From contig NZ_FMAE01000003.1 in assembly GCF_900094575.1 (NCBI RefSeq), forward strand, positions 620,001-684,000: 64,000 bases of DNA. Reading direction: 5' to 3'. Positions 1-9,453 of the stretch are shown here, one piece after another. The position numbers were made by a program, and so were the translations under genes. Each line of letters begins with the position of its first letter. Positions within the stretch are counted from its first letter, which is position 1. This DNA is from Bradyrhizobium yuanmingense (lineage in GTDB: Bacteria > Pseudomonadota > Alphaproteobacteria > Rhizobiales > Xanthobacteraceae). The notes beneath the pieces are model-generated. The model saw only the letters and a list, made by a program, of their open reading frames with translations. It was not told the origin of the DNA and ran no database searches.

Positions 1-300
1 AATGCCGGCTCGCTCGCGTCTGCGATGGCGACCTATTATCAGCGCGTCCGCGCGCATCTCATGCGCTTCCACCAGTATCCGACGAGCGCGAATGGCCAGA
101 GGGGCGTGGTCAAGGTGAGCTTCACGCTCGGCCGTAACGGTCAGGTATTGTCCAGCCGCCTCGGCGGCTCCTCGGGCGTCGCAGCGCTCGATGCCCAGGC
201 GATGGCCATGGTGCGCCAGGCCCAACCATTCCCGCCGGTGCCGGCCGAGATCAGTTATGCAACCATACCCATCAACGTCCCGGTGATTTTCGGGAAGTAG
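1..300 (+). CDS. TonB C-terminal domain protein (5' end cut off)
   Basis: The reading frame is open from base 1, so the gene starts before the window; 99 residues are visible. They form a TonB_C-like domain: a YYQRVRAHL helix, a beta strand with VVKVSFTLGRNGQV, then SSGVAALDAQAMAMVRQAQPFPPVP, ending in a hydrophobic strand. In this family the C-terminal domain reaches across the periplasm to contact outer-membrane transporters; the missing N-terminal part normally carries the membrane anchor and a proline-rich linker. An internal ATG at 25 exists but would cut into the domain. The gene is convergent with the next one. Confidence 0.8.
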   Translation, partial: NAGSLASAMATYYQRVRAHLMRFHQYPTSANGQRGVVKVSFTLGRNGQVLSSRLGGSSGVAALDAQAMAMVRQAQPFPPVPAEISYATIPINVPVIFGK

Positions 301-313
301 CCATGGGCAATGA

Positions 314-345
314 CTCTCCCTCCCGCGGAAAAGCGGGAGGGAGAG
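314..345. repeat. Inverted repeat between convergent genes
   Basis: The arms CTCTCCCTCCCGC (314-326) and GCGGGAGGGAGAG (333-345) pair perfectly around a six-base loop. It lies between two convergent stop codons and could act as a bidirectional transcription barrier, but there is no clear T-run on either side. Confidence 0.6.
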
Positions 346-360
346 AGAGCGAGCCTCGCC

Positions 361-1716
361 TCACTTCGCCTTCAGGAAATCCGCGACCTCGAGCAGCACG
401 AACTCGTTGTCGTCGGCCTTGTTGGGATCGCGACTGGAGGAGAACGGCAGGTTGTTGTCGTTGCCGACGATGATGTGGGTGTCGTCGACGCGATCGACGT
501 TCTCGATGGTGAAGAACGGGAAGGTGTAGACGCCGTCGTTGAGCGGCTTCCGCGCCTTCTTGTCGGGATCCCTGATCTTCATCAGGTCGATATAGCCGAT
601 CTTGCGCACGGGCTTGCCGACATTGGCGTCGGTCAGCTCGATCTTGTAGACGCGCTTGAACTTGGCGAGGTCGGGGAAGCAGTTCTCGCCGCGCTGGCCT
701 TGCGGGCAGGCCTTGTCGGCGGTGCCCTCGCCATTGTCGCGCTCGATGACGAGGCCGGAGGCCTGGTCGATCATGTTGAAGTCGCCGATGGCGTTGCCGT
801 TCTGCTCGAACACATAATGCCAGTAGCGGCCGGTGAATTTCTCGGCGGCGACGTCGAATTCGAGGATGCGCGAGGCTTCCTTGCCGTCGACCTTCTCCCA
901 GTCCTTCTTGTCGGCATCCCACAGCGGTCCCTCGAGCAGGCCGTAGAGGAACTTGCCGTCTTTGGACGCGGCGAAGCCCTCATAGCCCTTGGAGCGGCGG
1001 AGATTGACATTGGTGTAGGTCGCGCCCGGCGCGGCCGGCGTCCCCGCCGCCCAATTGTCGGGCGAGCGCACCGGCTTGCCGTCGGCGACCGTATCGAACA
1101 CGCCGAGGATTTTGCCTGACTTGTCCGCCTTCAGGACATAGGGGCCGAACTCGTCGCCGATCCAGAAGGTGTCGCCGACAATCTGGAAACCTTCGGTGTC
1201 GAAATCGGAGCCGGTGAGATAGCGCTTCTGGGTGTCCTCATGCACGATGCGGAAGGGGACGCGTCTGTCGGGGTCGTGCAGGAAGATGGTCTCCAGCCGC
1301 TCCATCTTGCCGCTGGCCCAGTCCATCTTGTAGCGGTTGAGGTACAGCATCGAATCCGGCGAGTTGGCGCGCGCGCCCATGCCGTTGTCGGTGAGGACCC
1401 AGAACGTGCCGTCGGGCATGGTCTTGATGCCGGAATGGCCTTGCAGCGGCTGGCCCTTGAACGGCAGCGACACGCCGGTCGGACGCTCGAAGGACTTGCC
1501 CATCACGGTGCCGAGCGCGTCGACCCGCTTGCCGGTGGTATATTTGCCCGCCGCCTTGAGATCGGCGGGGGCATCAGCCGGCGCCTCGATGAAGGTTTCG
1601 GCGGGCATCACCGCGTGGCCGGCGAGCTTGGCGGGGAATTCGCCCTCGCTCTGCGCGAGCGCTGTGCTCGCGGTGAGGATGATCGTGGCGACGGTGCAAA
1701 GAAAAGTCGCGCGCAT
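361..1716 (-). CDS. Exported phytase-like esterase
   Basis: A 451-residue protein with a cleavable signal peptide (MRATFLCTVATIILTASTALAQ), so probably periplasmic. The body resembles the 'esterase-like activity of phytase' beta-propeller family, with motifs such as GHSGIKTMPDGTFWVLTDNG, FDTEGFQIVGDTFWIGDEFGPY and GYEGFAASKDGKFLYGLLEGP. The start at 1716 is chosen because it gives the signal peptide and has AGGAG about seven bases upstream; a longer upstream frame adds no recognisable sequence. It follows the sugar-type ABC permease genes on the same strand after 141 bases, so it may be co-transcribed. The substrate is unknown; the family name does not prove phytase activity. Confidence 0.8.
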   Translation of the reverse strand: MRATFLCTVATIILTASTALAQSEGEFPAKLAGHAVMPAETFIEAPADAPADLKAAGKYTTGKRVDALGTVMGKSFERPTGVSLPFKGQPLQGHSGIKTMPDGTFWVLTDNGMGARANSPDSMLYLNRYKMDWASGKMERLETIFLHDPDRRVPFRIVHEDTQKRYLTGSDFDTEGFQIVGDTFWIGDEFGPYVLKADKSGKILGVFDTVADGKPVRSPDNWAAGTPAAPGATYTNVNLRRSKGYEGFAASKDGKFLYGLLEGPLWDADKKDWEKVDGKEASRILEFDVAAEKFTGRYWHYVFEQNGNAIGDFNMIDQASGLVIERDNGEGTADKACPQGQRGENCFPDLAKFKRVYKIELTDANVGKPVRKIGYIDLMKIRDPDKKARKPLNDGVYTFPFFTIENVDRVDDTHIIVGNDNNLPFSSSRDPNKADDNEFVLLEVADFLKAK

Positions 1717-1803
1717 GTGCGTCTCCTGTTGGCGGACGCAACGCTTATGCGGATCGCATGTTGCAGTATTGTGAAGCCGGGCCAAAGGCCGCAGCGCTCT
1801 TCG

Positions 1804-1840
1804 CCTCTCCCCGCCTGCAGACCGTGAGAACGGGGAGAGG
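1804..1840. repeat. Inverted repeat, CCTCTCCCCG type
   Basis: The arms CCTCTCCCCG (1804-1813) and CGGGGAGAGG (1831-1840) lie in the gap between the ABC permease and the esterase gene. It resembles the CTCTCCC-type intergenic hairpins found later in the window (10898, 59849, 61110). Confidence 0.5.
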
Positions 1841-1857
1841 GGGACGAGAGAGCGGGG

Positions 1858-2757
1858 CTACTCCTTCACCGCACCCGTCAGCGAAGAGACGTAGTAATCC
1901 ACGAACAGCGAGTAGAAGATCGCGACCGGGAGCGAGCCGAGCAGCGATCCCGCCATCAGCGCACCCCATTGATAGACGTCGCCGGTGACGAGCTCGGTCA
2001 GGATCGCGACCGGCACCGTCTTGTTGGCGCCGCTCTGGATGAAGGCGAGCGCGTAGATGAACTCGTTCCAGGACAGCGTGAAGGAGAAGATGCCGGCCGA
2101 GATCAGCCCGGGCACCGCGAGCGGCAGCGTGATCCGGCGCAGGATCTGCAGCCGCGTGGCGCCATCGACCAGCGCGCATTCCTCGAGCTCGTAAGGAATC
2201 GACTTGAAATAGCCGATCAGGAGCCAGGTGCAGAACGGCACCAGGAAGGTCGGATAGACCAGGATCAGGGCCAGCGGCGAGTCGAACAGGCCGAACTGCA
2301 CCACCACGGTGGCGAGCGGAATGAACAGGATCGACGGCGGCACCAGATAGGCGAGATAGATGCCGAGGCCGACATAGGGGCTGCCGCGGAAGCGCAGGCG
2401 CTCGATCGCGTAGGCCGCCAGCGTCGACGCGATCAGCGACAGCGTGGTCGAGCCGATCGCGACCAGCATCGTCGTCTTCAGCCATTGCGGATAGGCGGTG
2501 TTGAACAACAGATGCTTGATGTGCGCCAGGGTCGGCGAGGAGATCCAGAACGGGTTGTTGTCCCGGTAGTTCATCAGCTCCGCGTTCGGCTTGAACGAGG
2601 TGATCGCCATCCAATAGAACGGAAACAGCAGGATCAGAACGAAGCAGCCGAGCGGCAGGTAGATCATCATCAGCCGCCGCAGCCCGGAATCCCAGGCCAT
2701 GGTGTCGGGCGGCGCTTTTGCGTCCGCGACGGTCGATTGCGCGACGGTTTCAGTCAT
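1858..2757 (-). CDS. ABC transporter permease, MalG-like
   Basis: A 299-residue inner-membrane permease of the carbohydrate-type binding-protein-dependent ABC family. Membrane segments are visible at about residues 33-55, 95-115, 130-155, 160-180 and near the C-terminus. The EAA loop that docks on the ATPase is present as ELEECALVDGATRLQILRR followed by ITLPLAVPG. It overlaps the upstream permease by eight bases, which implies coupled translation. It works with the MalF-like partner and the binding protein at 3848-5188. No ATPase gene is found in the cluster. The substrate cannot be told from sequence. Confidence 0.9.
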   Translation of the reverse strand: MTETVAQSTVADAKAPPDTMAWDSGLRRLMMIYLPLGCFVLILLFPFYWMAITSFKPNAELMNYRDNNPFWISSPTLAHIKHLLFNTAYPQWLKTTMLVAIGSTTLSLIASTLAAYAIERLRFRGSPYVGLGIYLAYLVPPSILFIPLATVVVQFGLFDSPLALILVYPTFLVPFCTWLLIGYFKSIPYELEECALVDGATRLQILRRITLPLAVPGLISAGIFSFTLSWNEFIYALAFIQSGANKTVPVAILTELVTGDVYQWGALMAGSLLGSLPVAIFYSLFVDYYVSSLTGAVKE

Positions 2758-3706
2758 TGGCCTCTCCCTGCTGCCATTTGCGGCGCGCCAGGCCGAAATA
2801 GGAGAACAGCGTCGCGAACACCAGGAACGGGATCATCGACACCGCGATCGCCGCGCCTTCGCCGAGCTCGCCGCCGGCGATGCCGCGCTGGAACGCCAGC
2901 GTCGCCAGCAAATGCGTCGAGTTCACCGGACCGCCGCGGGTAATGGCGTAGACCAGCTGGAAGTCAGTGAAGGTGAAGATGATCGAGAACGTCATGACGA
3001 TGGCGAGGATCGGCAGCATCATCGGGAAGGTGATGTAGCGGAAGCGCTGCCAGGCGCTGGCGCCGTCCAGCATCGCGGCCTCGTAGAGCGAGGGCGAGAT
3101 GGTCTGCAAGCCCGCCAGCAGCGAGATCGCGACGAAGGGAATGCCGCGCCAGATGTTGGCGGCGATCAGCGAGAACCGCGCCGGCCAGGGCGAGCCGAGG
3201 AAGTCGATATTGCTGTCGCGCCAATGCAGAACGTCGACCAAGAGGTACGAGATGATCGAGAACTGCGGATCGTAGATCCACCAGAACGCCAGCGCCGACA
3301 GCACCGTCGGGACGATCCAGGGCAGCAGCACGATGGCGCGCAGCAGGCTCTTGAACGGGAAATGGTTGTTGAGCAGCAGGGCGAGCCAGAAGCCGAGCGC
3401 GAATTTTCCGAAGGTCGCCACGGCCGTGTAGAACACGCTGTAGAACACCGCGTTCCACCACAAGGGATCCGTGAGCAGGTACTGGAAATTCTCGATCCCG
3501 ACATAGATGCCGCGACGGCCGATCGTGGTGTCGGTGAAGGCGAGCCAGACGCCGAGGCCGAGCGGGTAGGTCAGGAATACCGTGAGCAGCCCGAGCGCGG
3601 GCGCGAGGCACATCACGATCAGGAACGGCTTGTAGTCGAACAGGCGCACGATCCAGTTCGGCTGTCGTTGCGCCAGTGCGTGGGAGGAGAGGGTGGTCAC
3701 GGACAT
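2750..3706 (-). CDS. ABC transporter permease, MalF-like
   Basis: A 318-residue permease with about six membrane spans; the first is near residues 30-55 (FLIVMCLAPALGLLTVFLTYPLG). The EAA motif reads SLYEAAMLDGASAWQRFRYITFPMM. It is the first permease of the importer, transcribed after the binding protein with a 141-base gap that contains an inverted repeat. It pairs with the MalG-like subunit, whose start overlaps its end. Sugars, polyols and related compounds are typical substrates of the family. Confidence 0.9.
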   Translation of the reverse strand: MSVTTLSSHALAQRQPNWIVRLFDYKPFLIVMCLAPALGLLTVFLTYPLGLGVWLAFTDTTIGRRGIYVGIENFQYLLTDPLWWNAVFYSVFYTAVATFGKFALGFWLALLLNNHFPFKSLLRAIVLLPWIVPTVLSALAFWWIYDPQFSIISYLLVDVLHWRDSNIDFLGSPWPARFSLIAANIWRGIPFVAISLLAGLQTISPSLYEAAMLDGASAWQRFRYITFPMMLPILAIVMTFSIIFTFTDFQLVYAITRGGPVNSTHLLATLAFQRGIAGGELGEGAAIAVSMIPFLVFATLFSYFGLARRKWQQGEAND

Positions 3707-3740
3707 AGATTGGTTTGTCCCGTCTGAAGTGTCACGACAC

Positions 3741-3827
3741 CGTCATTGCGAGCGAAGCGAAGCAATCCAGTCTGTCTCCGCAGTGATCGTCTGGATTGCG
3801 TCGTCGCAAGTGCTCCTCGCAATGACG
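3741..3827. repeat. Intergenic repeat, family A (CGTCATTGCGAG)
   Basis: An inverted repeat with left arm CGTCATTGCGAG (3741-3752) and right arm CTCGCAATGACG (3816-3827), plus an internal AAGCAATCCAG. Close copies occur at 17724-17803 and 49818-49897. It sits inside the ABC operon between binding protein and permease, where such a hairpin may lower downstream transcript levels. Confidence 0.85.
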
Positions 3828-3847
3828 GCGGCTCTGTCGTCGTCGCT

Positions 3848-5188
3848 CTACCGCTGTCGCCGGAAGTAGCGCTTGCAGCGCTGCTCGGCTTCGGCGGCCG
3901 CGGCCTCCGGCGTGGCGGCGCCTGTGGCGACGGAGGCGCACATCTGAATCAGCACGTAATCGGCGCTGACCGCGCCGGTCGCCGTCGAGATCGGCCCCTT
4001 GTAGCCGTCATAGTAAGTGCTGTTCATCGTGTTCTTGAACAGGCTCACCTTCGGATCCTGCGACCACACGGCGGCCTCGGCATAGGCGGCCAGCGGCTGC
4101 GACCAATAGCCGGAATTGGCGTTGAGCCACGGCTCGTATTGGTCCTTCTCCAGCATGTATTGCAGGAAGGCCTTGGCGGCATTGGGGTACGGGCTGTGCT
4201 TGAACACCATGGCGTTCAGCGTCAGGCCCGCCATCGGCGAGACCTTGGCGAGGCCCTTGGGCAGCAGCTGATGCTCGCTGTCCTCGGCGATGGCCTTGGT
4301 GGCCGGATCGTTCTTCAGCGAGAAGTACAGTGAGACGCCGTTGGCCGTCAGCGCGATCTCCTGAGAGGAATAGGCCCGGTTGTTGCTGACGTCGTTCCAG
4401 GACGGCGTGCCGGCGATGAAGGTCGGATACAGTTCCTTGACCCAGTTCAGTGCGGCGATCGTCTCCTTGCTATTGATGGTGACGTTGCCTTCCTCGTCGA
4501 GCAGCGAGGCGTTGTGCGACCACAGCGCCCAGTTGGCGAAGCCGTTGCCGTCGCCCTTGGCGTTGCCGAGTGCGAAGCCGGCCGGCTTGCCGGCCTTTTG
4601 CAGTTTGCGGCAGAGGTCGAGCACGCCGGCATGATCTTCCGGAACCTTGTCGAAGCCGACCGATTGCAGGACCGACTTGCGGTAGATCAGGGGACCTGCG
4701 GTGGCGCCGAACGGCAGTCCGATCCAGGACTCGCTCTTGTTCTTCTTGCCGTAGCGTTGCGCCAGCGGCAGCCAGCCGCCGTACTTCTTGCCGAGATAGT
4801 CGGCGACGTCGGTGAGCTCGATCAGCTTGTCGATGTAGATGTGAGGCGCGTCGGAGAAGCCGATGATGATATCGGGGCCGGCGCCGGAATTCGAGGTCAC
4901 CGCGGTCTGCTGGTTGATGTCCTCCCAGCCGACGAAGTCGACCTTGACCTCGACCCCGGTGTCCTTGGTGAACTTTGCCGCATTGGCGCGGAACACGTCC
5001 TCGTCCGCCTGGACGAAGCGCACCGGGCGCAGCATGCGCAAGGACGCGCCCTTTTCGATCTCGCGCTTGGGTGCCGGGACGTCGGCAGCCTTGATAGCGG
5101 ATGTTTGCGCTGCAGCACCGGTGGCCGCGAGCGTTGCAGCGGACAGGCCCAGCGCCAAGGCATCACGACGTGTGATGTCGTTCCTCAT
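3848..5188 (-). CDS. ABC transporter substrate-binding protein, extracellular family 1
   Basis: A 446-residue periplasmic binding protein. The N-terminus MRNDITRRDALALGLSAATLAATGAAAQ has a twin-arginine-like start and a signal peptide. The mature part has the two-lobed solute-binding pattern (VKVDFVGWEDINQQTAV, GPDIIIGFSDAPHIYIDKLIELTDVADYL, FGATAGPLIYRKSVLQSVGF). The start at 5188 has GGAGGT about eight bases upstream; the longer frame from 5368 has no signal peptide and is rejected. It lies 86 bases behind the hydroxyacid dehydrogenase gene and ahead of the two permeases. Confidence 0.9.
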   Translation of the reverse strand: MRNDITRRDALALGLSAATLAATGAAAQTSAIKAADVPAPKREIEKGASLRMLRPVRFVQADEDVFRANAAKFTKDTGVEVKVDFVGWEDINQQTAVTSNSGAGPDIIIGFSDAPHIYIDKLIELTDVADYLGKKYGGWLPLAQRYGKKNKSESWIGLPFGATAGPLIYRKSVLQSVGFDKVPEDHAGVLDLCRKLQKAGKPAGFALGNAKGDGNGFANWALWSHNASLLDEEGNVTINSKETIAALNWVKELYPTFIAGTPSWNDVSNNRAYSSQEIALTANGVSLYFSLKNDPATKAIAEDSEHQLLPKGLAKVSPMAGLTLNAMVFKHSPYPNAAKAFLQYMLEKDQYEPWLNANSGYWSQPLAAYAEAAVWSQDPKVSLFKNTMNSTYYDGYKGPISTATGAVSADYVLIQMCASVATGAATPEAAAAEAEQRCKRYFRRQR

Positions 5189-5274
5189 CAGTACCTCCCT
5201 ATGATGTCTCCCTTCCCGGCGTTGATCGCCGGTGAAGGGCCGTTTCGGTCGTGGGCGCTTGCTGCGCCGCCCGC

Positions 5275-6318
5275 CTAGCTGTTCGGCCCGCGGTCCATGC
5301 TGACGGGCTGCCAGCGGCGGAGCGCGGTGTTCTGCAGCACCGACGGATTGACGCAGCTTACCGGCCACATGCCCTGGAGCACCAGTGACAATTCGTAGCC
5401 CACCCGGCGCTTGCGCGCCTCGTCGAACCGTGCCGAGGCCGAGGCGACATGGGCGGTCAGGGTCACGTTCTCCATGCCGAGCAGGGGATTGTTGTGCGAG
5501 GGCGGCTCCTTTTCCAGCACGTCGAGGGCGGCGTGCGCGATCCAGCCCTCCTGCAGCGCCTTGATCAGGCTCTCCTCGTCCACGGTGGCACCGCGGCCGG
5601 TGTTGATGAAGATCGAGCCTTTCTTCATCTGTCGGAAGTGCTTCTCGGTCAGCATGTGGTGCACCTCGGGCCGCGCCGGGGCATGCATCGAGACGAAGTC
5701 GGATTGCGACAGCACCTCGTTCAGCGTCGCCGGGATCACGCCGTGTTCGTACATCAGCGTTTCCTGGATGAAGGGATCGTAGGCCATCATTCGCAGGCCG
5801 AAAGGCGCGGCGCGTTTCGCGACCGCACGCGCAACCCGGCCGAACGAGATGAAGCCAAGCGTCTGGCCCATCAGCCTCGGGATTTTCAGCAGCGCCGGCC
5901 GGCCCTCGGCCCAGCGGCCGTCGCGCACCATGCGGTCCTGCTCGACCAGGCGGCGGAAGCCGGCGAGCAGCAGCATCATGGCGTGGTCGGCGACCTCCTC
6001 GATGAAGGTGTCGGGAATGTTGGTGACCGGAATGCCGCGGGCCGTGGCGGCCTTGACGTCGACACTGTCGACGCCGACCGAGCCGAGCGTGATCACCTTG
6101 CAGCTCTCGAGCGCGTCGATGATGGTCTTGGTGATCGGGATGCCCTTGGCGTAGATCGCGTCGGCGTTCTTCGCGGCGGCGATGAACCCGGCCTCGTCGG
6201 CGGGCGCCTCGACGATCTCGGCATCGATCGGATCGAGCGCCTCGCGCTCATAGGAATAATCGCTGCCGGCGACCGTGAAGCTCGCACCCTTCGGCGTCAC
6301 CACCCTGTATTTCGGCAT
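5275..6318 (-). CDS. D-2-hydroxyacid dehydrogenase, C-terminal-binding-protein type
   Basis: A 347-residue NAD-dependent oxidoreductase of the D-isomer 2-hydroxyacid dehydrogenase family. The nucleotide-binding turn is at LGFISFGRVARAVAKR, the substrate arginine at FINTGRGATVDE and the catalytic histidine region at NVTLTAHVASAS. The start at 6318 is preceded by GGGAG; the upstream extension to 6504 looks non-coding. It is the first gene of the minus-strand cluster with the ABC importer, so it may oxidise or reduce an imported hydroxyacid; that link is inference from position only. Confidence 0.88.
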   Translation of the reverse strand: MPKYRVVTPKGASFTVAGSDYSYEREALDPIDAEIVEAPADEAGFIAAAKNADAIYAKGIPITKTIIDALESCKVITLGSVGVDSVDVKAATARGIPVTNIPDTFIEEVADHAMMLLLAGFRRLVEQDRMVRDGRWAEGRPALLKIPRLMGQTLGFISFGRVARAVAKRAAPFGLRMMAYDPFIQETLMYEHGVIPATLNEVLSQSDFVSMHAPARPEVHHMLTEKHFRQMKKGSIFINTGRGATVDEESLIKALQEGWIAHAALDVLEKEPPSHNNPLLGMENVTLTAHVASASARFDEARKRRVGYELSLVLQGMWPVSCVNPSVLQNTALRRWQPVSMDRGPNS

Positions 6319-6572
6319 TATCTGCTCCCGATTTGGTTTCTTGTCGTGGTCCGCCTCGACGAGCGGGCCTTTGCGTCTTTTACGCGAAATTCGGGCAGGT
6401 GCGTACAATTCACGGTTGTTGCGGGTGAGGTATATTTCCGTTTTTCCGTGCAAGCCCCGGGCTTCTACGGAGGTGCGTAAGTAACTTGCTAAGGGCTCCG
6501 CCACTAAGACTTGATTCGAATTTGATCGATCTCGTCATGCGCCCGTACCCCAATATTGCCGGAGCTAACCCC

Positions 6573-8258
6573 GTGAAGTTGAGCAATCTGAAGATCGCCC
6601 CGAAGCTTGGCATTCTCGTTGGAGTCACGCTGTTCGGCCTCTGCATCTCCGGAGTTCTCGCTGGCTATCTGATGAAGCGCGAGATGGTGAATGCGCGCAT
6701 CGACCAGGCCAAGGCGATCGTCGAGCTGGCGCGCAACTATGCCGCCGCGTTGAAGAAGCGCGTCGATGCCGGCGAAATGACGAAGGACGCCGCTATGGCC
6801 GAGCTTCGCCGCTACGGCAACGCGATGACCTATGACAAGGGTGCCGGCTACCTGTTCGGCACGTCCTATGACGGTCTCACCCAGCTTGCGCCCGATCCGA
6901 AGGTGATCGGCACCAACCGAATGGACGTCGTGACCAACGGCCGCAAGCTGTCGCTGGAATTGATGAACGGCGTCAAGGCCAACGGCGAGATCCTGCTTCA
7001 CTATGAATATATGAAGCCCGGCCAGGAAACGCCGATCCGCAAGATCGGTTACGCGGTCGCGGTCCCCGGCTTCGATATGTATCTCGGCACCGGCGCCTAT
7101 CTGGATGACATCGACGCCAAGATGGGTCCGGTCTACTGGCTGCTCGGCCTGGCGGTGCTCGGCATCGTCATCGTTGCCGGCAGCGTCGCCTGGATGATCG
7201 GCCGCAGCATCAGTGCTCCGCTCGGGCTGCTCGGCACCCGGATGCGGGAGCTGGCCGACGGCAAGCTCGAAGGCGACATCCCCGGCGTCGGTCGTGGCGA
7301 CGAGATCGGCGCGATGGCATCGACCGTGCAGATCTTCAAGGACAACGCGATCCGCATCCGCGACCTCGAGAAGACCGACGCGGACGCCAAGGAACGCGCC
7401 GCGGCGGATCGCCGCAGCGCCATGGAGGAGATCGCCAACGATTTCGAGCGCAGCGTCAACGGCATCGTCCGCTCGGTCTCCTCGGCCGCAGCCGGCATGC
7501 AGACCACGGCGCAATCGATGACCGCGACCGCCAGCGATGCCTCCTCGCGCGCGGCGACCGTCGGTGCCGCCTCGCAGAAGGCGTCCGGCAATGTTGGCAC
7601 CGTTGCGGCCGCCGCCGAAGAGCTGTCGAGCTCGGTTGCGGAAATCTCCCGGCAGGTGACGCGCTCGACTGAAGTTGCGAGCCGTGCCGTCAGCGATGCC
7701 GAGCGCACCAACGCCACGGTGCAGGAGCTCTCCACCGGTGCCGAGAAGATCGGCGAGGTGGTCAAGCTCATTCACTCGATCGCGGCGCAGACCAACCTGC
7801 TCGCGCTCAACGCCACCATCGAGGCGGCGCGTGCCGGCGAGTCCGGCCGCGGCTTCGCCGTGGTCGCCTCCGAGGTCAAGGCGCTCGCCAACCAGACCGC
7901 GAAGGCGACCGAGGAGATCTCCGCCCAGGTCGCGGCGATGCAGACCTCGACCAGCGATGCGGTGTCGGCCATCTCCGGCATCACCCAGACGATCGCCGAG
8001 ATGAGCGAGATCACAGCCGGCATTTCCGCATCGATCGAGCAGCAGGGCGAGGCGACGCGCGAGATCGCCCGCAACATCCAGTCGGTCGCGGCCGGCTCGA
8101 GCGAGATCAACGCCCATATCGGCAGCGTCACCTCGGCCGCCGAAGCGACCGGCAGCGCGGCCAGCGATGTGCTCACCAACGCCCGCGAGCTGGACACCCA
8201 GTCCGGCGCGCTGCGCGATGCCGTCGATGGCTTCCTCGCCAAGGTCCGCGCGGCGTAA
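6573..8258 (+). CDS. Methyl-accepting chemotaxis protein with single Cache sensor
   Basis: A 561-residue chemoreceptor. Order: short cytoplasmic tail, membrane segment (about residues 10-32), periplasmic sCache_2-like sensor (ending near [25 protein letters not shown]), second membrane segment, HAMP linker ([20 protein letters not shown]) and a long signalling coiled coil with the conserved hairpin tip ([31 protein letters not shown]). It signals to CheA/CheW. The start is taken as GTG at 6573, with GGAG eight bases upstream; the in-frame codon at 6486 is possible but has no such site. No CheR-docking pentapeptide is seen at the C-terminus. The ligand is unknown. Confidence 0.92.
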   Translation: MKLSNLKIAPKLGILVGVTLFGLCISGVLAGYLMKREMVNARIDQAKAIVELARNYAAALKKRVDAGEMTKDAAMAELRRYGNAMTYDKGAGYLFGTSYDGLTQLAPDPKVIGTNRMDVVTNGRKLSLELMNGVKANGEILLHYEYMKPGQETPIRKIGYAVAVPGFDMYLGTGAYLDDIDAKMGPVYWLLGLAVLGIVIVAGSVAWMIGRSISAPLGLLGTRMRELADGKLEGDIPGVGRGDEIGAMASTVQIFKDNAIRIRDLEKTDADAKERAAADRRSAMEEIANDFERSVNGIVRSVSSAAAGMQTTAQSMTATASDASSRAATVGAASQKASGNVGTVAAAAEELSSSVAEISRQVTRSTEVASRAVSDAERTNATVQELSTGAEKIGEVVKLIHSIAAQTNLLALNATIEAARAGESGRGFAVVASEVKALANQTAKATEEISAQVAAMQTSTSDAVSAISGITQTIAEMSEITAGISASIEQQGEATREIARNIQSVAAGSSEINAHIGSVTSAAEATGSAASDVLTNARELDTQSGALRDAVDGFLAKVRAA

Positions 8259-8274
8259 ATTCTTACGCTGAATT

Positions 8275-8370
8275 CGTAGGGTGGGCAAAGACGCGAAGCG
8301 TCGTGCCCACCTTTTCTTTTTGAGTACGGTGCGACTCTTCGTGGGCACGCTGCGCTTTGCCCACCCTACG
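8275..8370. repeat. Intergenic repeat, family B (CGTAGGGTGGGCAAAG)
   Basis: A long inverted repeat: CGTAGGGTGGGCAAAG at the left end and CTTTGCCCACCCTACG at the right end, with inner CGTGCCCACC / GTGGGCACG arms. The second copy in this window is at 48470-48558. It lies between the convergent chemoreceptor and TctC-like genes. Confidence 0.88.
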
Positions 8371-8378
8371 AGACCGTT

Positions 8379-9356
8379 CTACTGCTTCTCGATCTTCGCG
8401 TTGGCGATCAGCTTCTCCCACAGCACCAGCTGCTCGTTCACGAAGGTGCCGAGCTGCTCCGGCGTGCCGGAAAAAGCGTCCATGCCGAGCGTGGCGAGCT
8501 TGGCCTTGATCTCCGGGTTCTCGATGATCTTGCGGATCTCGGTGTTGAGCCGGGTCACGATCTCCTTCGGCATGCCGGCCGGGCCGAAATAGCCCTGCCA
8601 GGACGTGATGTCGAAGTCCGGCACGCCGGCCTCCTGCATCGAGGGCAGGTGTGGCACCAGCGGCGTGCGGTTCTTGGTGGTGACGGCGAGCGCGCGCAGC
8701 GCGTTGCCGTTGACATGGGGCAGGCCGGTCAGGATGTCGACGAACATCATCGACACGCGGCCGCCCATGACGTCGTTGAGCGCCGGCGGCGAGCTCTTGT
8801 AGGGCACGTGCAGCAGGTCGAGCCCGGCATTGTGCGCGAAGGTCGCGCCCGATACGATCGCCGCCGACGAGCCCGAGGCGTAGCTCAGCTTGCCCGGATT
8901 GGCCTTGCCATAGGCCACCAGCTCTCCGACCGTCTTGGCCGGCACCTCGGGATTGATGACCAGCATGAAGGGCAGATCGCCGGTGCGGGCAATCGGGGTG
9001 AAATCCTTGACCGGATCGTAAGTGAGGCTCTTGAGCAGATAGGGATTGGCCGAATGCGTCGTGTTGGTCGTCACCAGCAGCGTGTAGCCGTCGGGAGCAG
9101 CCTTCGCGACATAGGTCGCGGCAAGCATGCCGTTGGCCCCCGCCTTGTTCTCGATCACGATGGGAACGCCGAGCGCCTGCGACAGATGCTGCGAAATCAG
9201 CCGCGTCGTGGTGTCGGTGCCGCTGCCGGCCGCGAAGGGCAGCACCAGCGTGATGTTGCGGCTGGGATAGGTGTCGGCGTGAGCGGTGGATGCTGCCGTG
9301 AGGCATAGCGCGGCCGCGGCGACGGTCCGCAGGTTTCGAATCAGCCCTGAAATCAT
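8379..9356 (-). CDS. Tripartite tricarboxylate transporter binding protein (Bug/TctC family)
   Basis: A 325-residue secreted solute-binding protein. It has a signal peptide (MISGLIRNLRTVAAAALCLTAASTAHA) followed by the family start YPSRNITLVLPFAAGSGTDTTTRL and VIENKAGANGMLAA. Later signatures are GKLSYASGSSAAIVSGATFA and DILTGLPHVNGNALRALAVTT. Bug proteins bind carboxylates or other small molecules. The TctA and TctB membrane subunits are not nearby, so this is one of the many orphan Bug proteins common in such genomes. Confidence 0.9.
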   Translation of the reverse strand: MISGLIRNLRTVAAAALCLTAASTAHADTYPSRNITLVLPFAAGSGTDTTTRLISQHLSQALGVPIVIENKAGANGMLAATYVAKAAPDGYTLLVTTNTTHSANPYLLKSLTYDPVKDFTPIARTGDLPFMLVINPEVPAKTVGELVAYGKANPGKLSYASGSSAAIVSGATFAHNAGLDLLHVPYKSSPPALNDVMGGRVSMMFVDILTGLPHVNGNALRALAVTTKNRTPLVPHLPSMQEAGVPDFDITSWQGYFGPAGMPKEIVTRLNTEIRKIIENPEIKAKLATLGMDAFSGTPEQLGTFVNEQLVLWEKLIANAKIEKQ

Positions 9357-9453
9357 GTCGGTCGTTCCCTCTTTTTGGTTGGCGGGGAACCTAGCTTGTC
9401 CAAAGGGGAATCGGAAGATGGCTATAGGTCGTGACCGCGTCCGTCGCGCGGAA

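Noticed and set aside
6504..8348. 614-residue open frame antisense to the chemoreceptor
   Set aside because: It mirrors a strong chemoreceptor gene; the translation is Gly/Arg/Asp-rich low-complexity, typical of high-GC shadow frames.
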